NCBI GenBank assembly: GCA_916700875.1 | Contig: CAKAKS010000060.1 | Span: 9,303,834-9,367,833, forward strand | Length of the DNA stretch: 64,000 nt | Reading direction: 5' to 3' | Origin: Sebastes aleutianus | Taxonomy: Eukaryota; Chordata; Actinopteri; Perciformes; Sebastidae | Shown here: piece by piece, positions 56,741-64,000 of the stretch | How positions within the stretch are numbered: position 1 is the stretch's first letter | Layout of the letters: each line of letters begins with the position of its first letter | Translations under genes and position numbers: made by a program | Notes under the pieces: model-generated | Databases searched by the model: none | The model's input: the letters and a program-made list of their open reading frames with translations, nothing else | Told to the model about the DNA's origin: nothing

Positions 56741-59513
56741 CAGGGTACCCCTCTTGCGTTACTTTTGGAGCGTATCAATTCAGTCGGCTGATAATATTCA
56801 AAGCGGGTGGTTTTTCACTTTATCAAGATTAATTTTAGCAGCAGAGAAAATTCAGTTGGTCCCAATTCACCCAACATGCTCACACTTTCAAGCATATAGC
56901 AAAATGAGGAGTCAGATAGCAGCTCCGCATCCCAGGACGATTACAGCCAATTTATAACAGCAGACCAACCGAAGGGACGAGTCCAATATACCGTCTACAG
57001 AGAGAGAGAGCTTATGAGAGACCAGCAGCTGATGGTGGTGGTGTGTTTGGGGTTCAGAGAAAATAGGAGGCTGGGAGAGATTAAACCTATTTGTCACCGC
57101 TGATAGTGATGACAGAAAAAAGAGGAGAGAAGAAGAGAAGAAATGGAGCGGAGCTGGATAATTAGTGGAGCTGAGACAGAACAGACCAGCAGCTAACAGC
57201 CTGCAACACTCAGGCTTTATTTCTCTGCTCTGTTGGAAATTATTTATATCTGTGCCAACTTGAATCTTAGTACTGATATCAAACAGTACTTAAATAACCT
57301 TCATTTTATATTTAACAAAACTCTTCACATCATCAGTGTTGAATAGAGGAATTACACTAAATAAAATACAGTGTCGAGTTTGAACAGCGTCCTGATTTAG
57401 ATGTTAAACTATCTGATCAACCACCAAACATTTGATGCAAATTTTTCGGTATTTAATGCTACAGAAACATCTCAGATGTTTGATATCCGGCCCTGATTAA
57501 TATCATTCAGTAGAGCTTTGTTATCTAGACGCTTCATATCTGATGGAGTAACTTGAAATCATAATATGAATTGACAGCAGAGAAACGGTAATAAAAGCCG
57601 TCACGTCTGATTTTGTTTCTGCACATTTCAGTTTCAATCTGATTCTTTTATGTTGTCTCTAAAGTGTCGTTTGACTGAATTCTCATTAAAAACCTGCCTC
57701 CTAGTTCCCATACGATGAAACTGCATTGTGAATTATGTTTTAAAGGAAACCGGATTAGCTTAGTTTTTGACGTATCACAAATACGTTTGTAATAATAGTC
57801 CGCAAAGGTCTGCGTAGGGAGGAGGGAGGGGCGGTGGATGGTTCAAACAAACACGCCGGAGACTGCTGTTCATGTCCCGCATGAAACTAAATCAATGTTC
57901 ACTTATTTTTGTTTATGTCCGTAACTTAATAACGTAACATGTAGTAATTTGAATCCAAACCGTGATGTTTTTAACTAAACCTAACCAAGTAGTTTGTTGC
58001 CAAATCAGTTTCTTTCTCAGCACAAAAATACTTTGTTCTCTTTTAATCCAACCTCTTTTGATAGAAAGAATTGTTGACAAGAATCAGTTAAAGCAGCAGC
58101 GGGTAGAAATGTGATATGATTAAAAAAAGTTATTATTATAAAACGGGTAAGGTGAGACAGGTAAAAAGCCGATTTGACTACAGCAGTTGTGATATGATGA
58201 AATCAGAGCCATGTTTCATCATTTTTACCATCTTACATTCATCATTCACAACACAAAATTACCATTTATCAATTAATAAAAGTGGCCTCAAGGGTGGAAG
58301 TAACAGAAAATAATTGAAGAAAAGGGAAGTGATGAAAATGTAGTGATAAATTGTCATAAACATGTGATTTAGACCCTGGGCACTGCAGTCCAAACGCATT
58401 GAGTTCCTCAAAAGCCTCTTAGTTCTGGGGGAAAGTTCCTGCGGTCGAAACAGGGCTAGATTACAGTCACATCAAATAAATAGCAAAGTCGTTAAACAGT
58501 TATCACAAAAACATAGCAAGTATCAGAGGATTCATATCCGGAAGTGATTTGTGCCGAGTTCAGACGACACGATTATAGAGTCACAAATTCTTCGTGTTGG
58601 TCCCTGACCAATCATAGCTCGCCGTCATCGGGAAGGAGGTGCTAGGGACCGACTTCCAGGAACAAGAATGTAAACAAACAATGTCGGCGTGTTTGATTCT
58701 GGCTGTGTGGAGCTCAAAAAACAAATAAAGAAAAAGCGATTGTCTTCTTTCGTCTGTTTCACAGTTCACAGACAAACATGTTTTGTCATAATCGGAGAAA
58801 GAACGCAAAACATTTGTCTGATATTTTTTCAAGACGATGTGTCTATAGTTGTCGGCCACTATGATACACGGGATAAATCAGTGGTCGCCTGTTTCTGTTC
58901 CCGACGCCCTACGTCTGTGAGGTCATGTAGTTTGGACCTGGCATTACAGAGACCAACTTGCTAAATGAACACATGACTTCCTGTGTTTGTCCTGAACGCT
59001 GGTCTTAGTCATTAATTCTGAAATGCAGAATATATGCTGTAACTTTTTATCCAGGCTGCGTAAACACGGCTGACACACTGATCTGATGTGTGACTGTGTT
59101 GTTGGTACAGCAGCTATCTTTGGGTTTCCTTCACTGTCTCACCTCCTACTGACCGTCTGTCCTCAGACCGCCACAGCCGATCAAACCAGCTGTCACACGT
59201 GTAGGAAGCAGGAAGTCCAGTTAGACCAGACGTCTGGTCGCATGCTGTTGGTCTCATATTTGAGTCACCGCTGGTTTGTATACAAACTTGATTTAGAACA
59301 AGACTCGGTCAAAACCGAGTATATGGCTGGACCGCATATGGTCAGTACGTGAATTTGTGGCTAAATTGTTACACAAATAGTCAGTGGTCATGTCTGTAAC
59401 GTTTTGTGAACAGTTTATTCCACTTATATCTTAATGTTTGATTGAAAGACAACTTATAATGGCGCAAATGACATTCGGTTATAAGTAAATGACTAGTAAA
59501 TGGTAACATTTAT

Positions 59514-60520
59514 TTTTATCTGTTCAAAATGTACCTTAAAGGGAGAAGTATTTAATACTCTTATCAACATGGGAGTAGGCAAATAGGCTGCTTTATGCAA
59601 ATGTTTATATTAGGGCTGTCAAAGTTAACTTGTTAATAACGCCTGAACGCAAATTAGTTTTAACGCCACTAACTTCTTTAATGCATTGATGCAACTTGTG
59701 ATTTTTAGGTTGTAGCAGCTCAGTTTTAGAGCTAGAGTGGAGATACTGGTATCATATGAAACTAAAAAAAACCTAAAGAATCCATTGTTATTGATTTCCA
59801 GTAATTAATATATTCATACTAGGGCTGTCAAACAATTAAAATATTTAATCGTGATTAATCGCACATGTTTTATCTGTTCAAAATATACCTTAAAGGGAGA
59901 TTTGTCCAGTATTTAATACTCTTATCAACATGGGAATGGACAAATATGCTGCTTTATGCAAATGTATGTATATATTTATCAATAGAAATCAATTAACAAC
60001 ACAAAACAATGACAAATATTGTCCAGAAACCCTCACAGGTACTGCATTTAGCATACAAAATATGTCCAAATCATAACATGGTAAACTGCAGCCCAACAGG
60101 CAACAACAGCTGTCAGTGTGTCAGTGTGCTGACTTGACTATGACTTGCCCCAAAGTGCATGTGATTATCATAAAGTGGGCATGTCTGTAAAGGGGAGACT
60201 TGTGGGTACCCATAGAACCCATTTACATTCACATATCTGGAGGTCAGAGGTCAAGGGACCCCTTTGAAAAACAGTTTTTCCTCGCCAAAATTTAGCGCAA
60301 ATTTGGAGCGTTATTTAACCTCCTTCACGACAAGCTAGCATGACATGGTTGGCACCAATGGATTCTTTAGGTTTTTTATTTTCATATGATACCAGAATCT
60401 TCACTCTAGCTTCAAAACTGAGCCATTACAACCTAAAAATCACAAGTTGCGTTAATGCGTTAAAGAAATTAGTGCCGTTAAAATGAATTTGTGTTAACGT
60501 GTTATTATCGCGTTAACTTT
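59514..60520. mobile_element. cluster of AGGGCTGTCAA-family copies
   Basis: A + strand fragment (59514-59610) abuts an inverted end fragment (59612-59815), directly followed by a nearly full + copy (59821-60520) whose right end reads CGTTAACTTTCACC instead of TTTGACAGCCCT. Confidence 0.7.
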
Positions 60521-61229
60521 CACCTAATCTTTATCTTAAACACTTAACTTTCCTAATCTAAACCCAACTCTACCAGGAGTGGAACTAAAGATGTACGTGT
60601 TTCTTGAGAAAAATCGTCCCCAGTTACTGTAATGTGACTTCAGACTGTGACTGTATATAATATGAGCAGAAATGAAATGTTCCTGAGTGATGAACAGAAA
60701 CACTTCCCCATCAGTTATTAGTGTCTGGAGAGCTGATGGCAGCAATGAAGAAGAGAGGGAGAGCTTATTGTCATAGATAATGAAAAATAATATTTATTGT
60801 TGGTTCAGTAGTTGTGTGTGGAGCAGAGTGGTATAGAGAGCTAGTTGAGTCTCTCCTTCACACTGAACTCCCTGAAGACGTTAACATGGCAGCTGATACT
60901 CGCTGTGTTTCCATCACACACAGCATGCAGGGAGGCTTTCACACCCTGAAGCTGCTCTTCTGTCACACTAAAGCTTCTGATTCTGGATTTCAGTCATATT
61001 TAAATGTGAATTCATTATTTGTAGGTTGTAGGTTGTAGGTTGTAAGTCTGTAGATTGATGTATGTGTTATACTATCAGTGCTGTGGTGGTGAAGTCAAAC
61101 TAAATGTAGTTTCACTAAATTTGAAAGCACAGATGATTTGATTGATGATACTCATGAGTCTGTCTGCAGGGATGTTTCTGGCCTATTGGTGCTCCAGGCC
61201 AAACATCCACCAGTGCCCCTGAGGAATCC

Positions 61230-61995
61230 GATTTATCGCCAAATAACTGAATAATATTTTACTTTACTTGTCAGTGTCATGTCATCAATACAACAGTCGA
61301 TTTTCCACCCATATTTAGCTCAAATTTGAAGAACATTTATGTTTTAGGTGGGACTGTACCATATTCATTTTCAGTAACCATCCCATCCTCCAAAAGATTG
61401 ATTGGGTTAAAGAAATTGATGGCGTTAAAACAACTTTGCGTTAACGCGCTATTATATAATACAATCTATATGTTCTCATACATCGTTTATAGCTTTGCCT
61501 ATGAAAACGAATGCACTGTAAGAGCAACAAACGCCGCAAAAAGAACAGGTCTTTTCGCCCAGGAGACCGCTGTTCATGTCCTGTGTGAAACCAGAAGTCA
61601 ACCTTGATTTATTTGTAACGTAACTTCCGTACTTAAGATACTTCACTTCAGTAGTTATTTTAACCCAAACCAGCATCTTTTCCTAAACCTAACTAAGTTG
61701 TTTCCTGTGAAGACGGAAGTTTATTTTGAAAAGACTGTACGCATCTAAAGAGCAGAAATTGACACGTGTTCATCACACTCATAGGAAAACGCATGAAAAA
61801 TGTGGAATAACTTTTCACAAGATATCATACAAACCGTTGTATGAGGATACGTTGCATGCATACATTAGTGCATGTTTACGACCAAACTACCAAGATTTAT
61901 CGCCAAATAACTGAATCATATTTTACTTAACTTGTCAGTGTCATGTCATCAACACAACAGTCAATTTTCCACCCAAATTTAGCTCAAATTTGAAC
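61230..61995. repeat. 100-base direct duplication around a 0.56 kb segment
   Basis: TTATCGCCAAATAACTGAAT, TCATGTCATCAA and ACCC(A)TTTAGCTCAAATTTGA occur at 61230-61330 and 61897-61995. Between them lie a short AGGGCTGTCAA-family piece (61398-61455) and an inverted TTCACACGGGAC-family copy (61549-61870). Confidence 0.7.
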
Positions 61996-62870
61996 CGAAT
62001 TTCCAGAAAATGGTCAAAATAATACATGAATATTTGTTTTATTTCTTGATTACTAAAAATGTTGATGTGTCAACACTTTTTTCCTGAACTTCCTTTTCTG
62101 CCACTCAATAAAAACAATAACAAAAGAGGGAGTTTGGTGAAGCAGCGAGGGATCGTGGGAGTTGTTGTCTTCATGTCAGTCAGCTTTTCCTGGTTAGGAT
62201 TCCTTCAGTGTTCATTGTTCAGGAGGTTTTAACCGCAGAGGTCTCCTCCTCTCCAAAACAAACATAAAAACACTGAATAAAGCAGCTTCAAGTTAAAAGT
62301 CAGTGTTTCTCCAACGCTGTTCGGCGGACGCAGGGCGTCCTGGAGGGGCTGCGAGCCGAGCTGCCGCTAACGTTTGCTCAGCTTGTTTCTCTGATAACTT
62401 CAGATCCAGACGTCCAATGAGTAAAATCCAGTTAAAAAAAAAACAAGATCTAAAAAGTGTGTTGCAAAAATTTGGCTTAAAACTGGATAAAAAATGAATT
62501 CCTGACAGTTTCTGGCAGACAACCACAACGCTGACACATCCACAAAGAGGATATGGTGACGCCGTTGACAGGTGACCAAATGAAACGCACCGTTACCTCG
62601 ATTAACATTACAGATTTCTCAGGTTTGGAAATAGTTGGAAACATTTGTGGACAATATAAAATCACAACTCAATATCATATATAACATAGGTTTAGTCGTT
62701 TTTAGACATTTAATGTGGAAAAGTTACATGTGATTTTTTTTGTTTCAAAAATTCAGTATTGAGGCAATTTACATCATTTATGATCATTAAAGGAACCATA
62801 AAAATAGATTATTGTTATTGTAGAGAATAATATCACACATAGTTTTTTTTTTTATTTCTGCCGTCCTCAG

Positions 62871-62931
62871 GTCAGTGACCTGGAGGCCATGATGAAGCAC
62901 ATGCAGAAAGTTCTGGAAGAGGAGCTGAGTG
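62871..62931 (+). CDS. nek11: nek11 coding exon 14: tail helix (461-480), last exon seen
   Basis: Acceptor CTGCCGTCCTCAG, donor GTGAGT. It encodes VSDLEAMMKHMQKVLEEELS, comparable to human DSDIEALARCLENVLG. It ends in phase 1. Human NEK11 continues well over 100 residues further, so at least one more exon should lie beyond 64000. No later acceptor-flanked coding stretch was recognised in 62932-64000. Confidence 0.88.
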
Positions 62932-64000
62932 GTGAGTACACATACACTGGGTATACTGTACACACTGGGGACATAAACATAGTACTTTGTAAACAAAATA
63001 CAATACAAAGTTTGTGAGCACCATGTGAAACACCATACTCAATTATTTCTCCTTATTTTCTACTCAAACTGGTTTTACTTTTCTTTTAAAGCAGAAAATA
63101 TCGTCCAACACAAACAAACCAGCTGATGTTTAATACACAGCTCAGTGTTGCTGCGAAGCAACAAACTGAAAACAATGAATCAGTTATTACTGAACGTACA
63201 GACGGCTGACTTTAAAACACAACTATGATGTGAAAGTGAAGCAAACATCACAGCTCATTTTGTAACCCTGCTACAGTATTAAATATGATATAAATGTGTT
63301 TTTGTGTTAACGTTATTGTCAGTCGTTGAGTTCCCATGATGCTTTGTGCTCTCTGTGTAAAGTGCAGTTCTTTTTCATCAGCAGGAGTTCATATTTAATG
63401 GAATTACTTACAGACACACACTCTTAAGTATTGAATCAAATCTAAAGGGACACACACACACACTCAGCAGGCTGGCAGTGAGTTTACATTAGATCAATAA
63501 ATGCAGTGGAAATCACAACCATTTGCAGCTTCTGCAGCATTTTAACACTGAAGGAACCACAGCAAAGGCATGCAATGAACGTGCATCAGACCCACGGGAC
63601 TGCACCGCCCTGCACGCTCATATGCCATATCTGGTTCTGCCAGCTTCCTGCTAGCTGTATGCGGCTGGAATAATGGATCTATTGACTGTAATTCATCACT
63701 TTAATATCTTCTAATACACCCATGGTTAGCTAGTAAGTGCTAGTAGGAGGACATCAACAGAATTTAATGGAGTTGTAGGCTATTTACTAACACGCAGGGC
63801 AAAAGCACAGGACACATCCTCTTCTACATCCATGGTCTGTGGTCTATTGGACCCTCCTCTACATCCATGGTCTTTGGTCTATTGGACCCTCTTCTACATC
63901 CATGGTCTGTGGTCTATTGGACCCTCTTCTACATCCATGGTCTGTGGTCTATTGGACCCTCTTCTACATCCATGGTCTGTGGTCTATTGGACCCTCTTCT
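62932..64000 (+). other. start of nek11 intron 14
   Basis: No exon was recognised. From about 63560 the sequence is an inverted copy of the 21290-21790 repeat, ending in the tandem array listed separately. Confidence 0.6.
63815..64000. repeat. 35-bp tandem array running off the window
   Basis: Five or more units of CTTCTACATCCATGGTCTGT followed by GGTCTATTGGACCCT, 35 bases apart and nearly identical. Two diverged inverted units occur at 21370-21440. Confidence 0.9.

Larger units (their letters stand above)
53377..62870 (+). other. nek11 intron 13 (9.5 kb)
   Basis: Starts with a block repeated from 9000-9160. A TTAA-flanked element (53680-54377), AAGTACTTTTACT steps (to 54655), (GT)n (55058-55137) and (CA)n (55310-55331), AGGGCTGTCAA copies (55841-56740, 59514-60520), inverted TTCACACGGGAC copies (57830-58010, 61549-61870) and a 100-base direct duplication (61230-61330, 61897-61995) follow. 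A weak exon candidate at 59167 was rejected. 57000-57800 and 60530-61220 show nothing recognisable. Confidence 0.55.

Noticed and set aside
59167..59200. Possible extra nek11 exon after a good acceptor CTGACCGTCTGTCCTCAG
   Set aside because: Available donors give lengths (32, 34) that break the phase 0 join between exons 13 and 14, and the peptide has no likeness to NEK11.
63815..64000. CRISPR-like array
   Set aside because: Units are head-to-tail with no unique spacers; this is a satellite in vertebrate DNA.

Overview
The window is vertebrate nuclear DNA and looks like a percomorph (ray-finned) fish. It is AT-rich and intron-rich, packed with non-autonomous DNA transposons, a tRNA-derived SINE and long microsatellites. 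It carries one recognisable multi-exon gene whose exons read as a fish form of the NIMA-related kinase NEK11. No bacterial-type operons, rRNA, functional tRNA or CRISPR array were seen.

Layout. Bases 1-5.86 kb are upstream intergenic DNA with a hairpin repeat, a SINE with a clear target-site duplication and a 0.86 kb minisatellite. At about 5.9 kb is a likely nek11 promoter with a full match to the RFX X-box consensus, followed by a short non-coding exon, a 21-bp tandem array, and the ATG exon (start at 6492). Thirteen coding exons follow on the + strand (6492-62931), 480 codons plus one base. All junctions are in frame and obey GT-AG. They encode the whole kinase domain, the coiled coil and part of the acidic tail. 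The C-terminal exon(s) lie beyond the window.

Intron 8 hosts a second, intronless gene on the - strand (about 34.4-36.4 kb). It encodes a roughly 649-residue, Gln/Glu/Lys/Leu-rich coiled-coil protein built from internally duplicated blocks. It has a probable frameshift near its C terminus, a hairpin just 3' and CRE-like tandem repeats just 5'. I do not recognise it as a named gene.

The introns hold several repeat families, each present more than once here. They include a hAT-like element with an exact 8-bp duplication (29873-30852), TTAA-flanked elements with piggyBac-like target choice, a TA-flanked MITE, an AGGGCTGTCAA-ended family, and a 3.0 kb element with arms of about 350 bp inside intron 6. 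Exon 10 sits between a (TG)n tract of about 100 bp and a (CA)n tract of about 100 bp, with polypyrimidine blocks in the introns on both sides. Of everything here, this is the arrangement most likely to affect splicing.

The observations I rate highest are the exon-10 TG/CA sandwich, the nested antisense coiled-coil gene and the X-box promoter. All assignments come from reading the sequence and from remembered family features; no database search was run.
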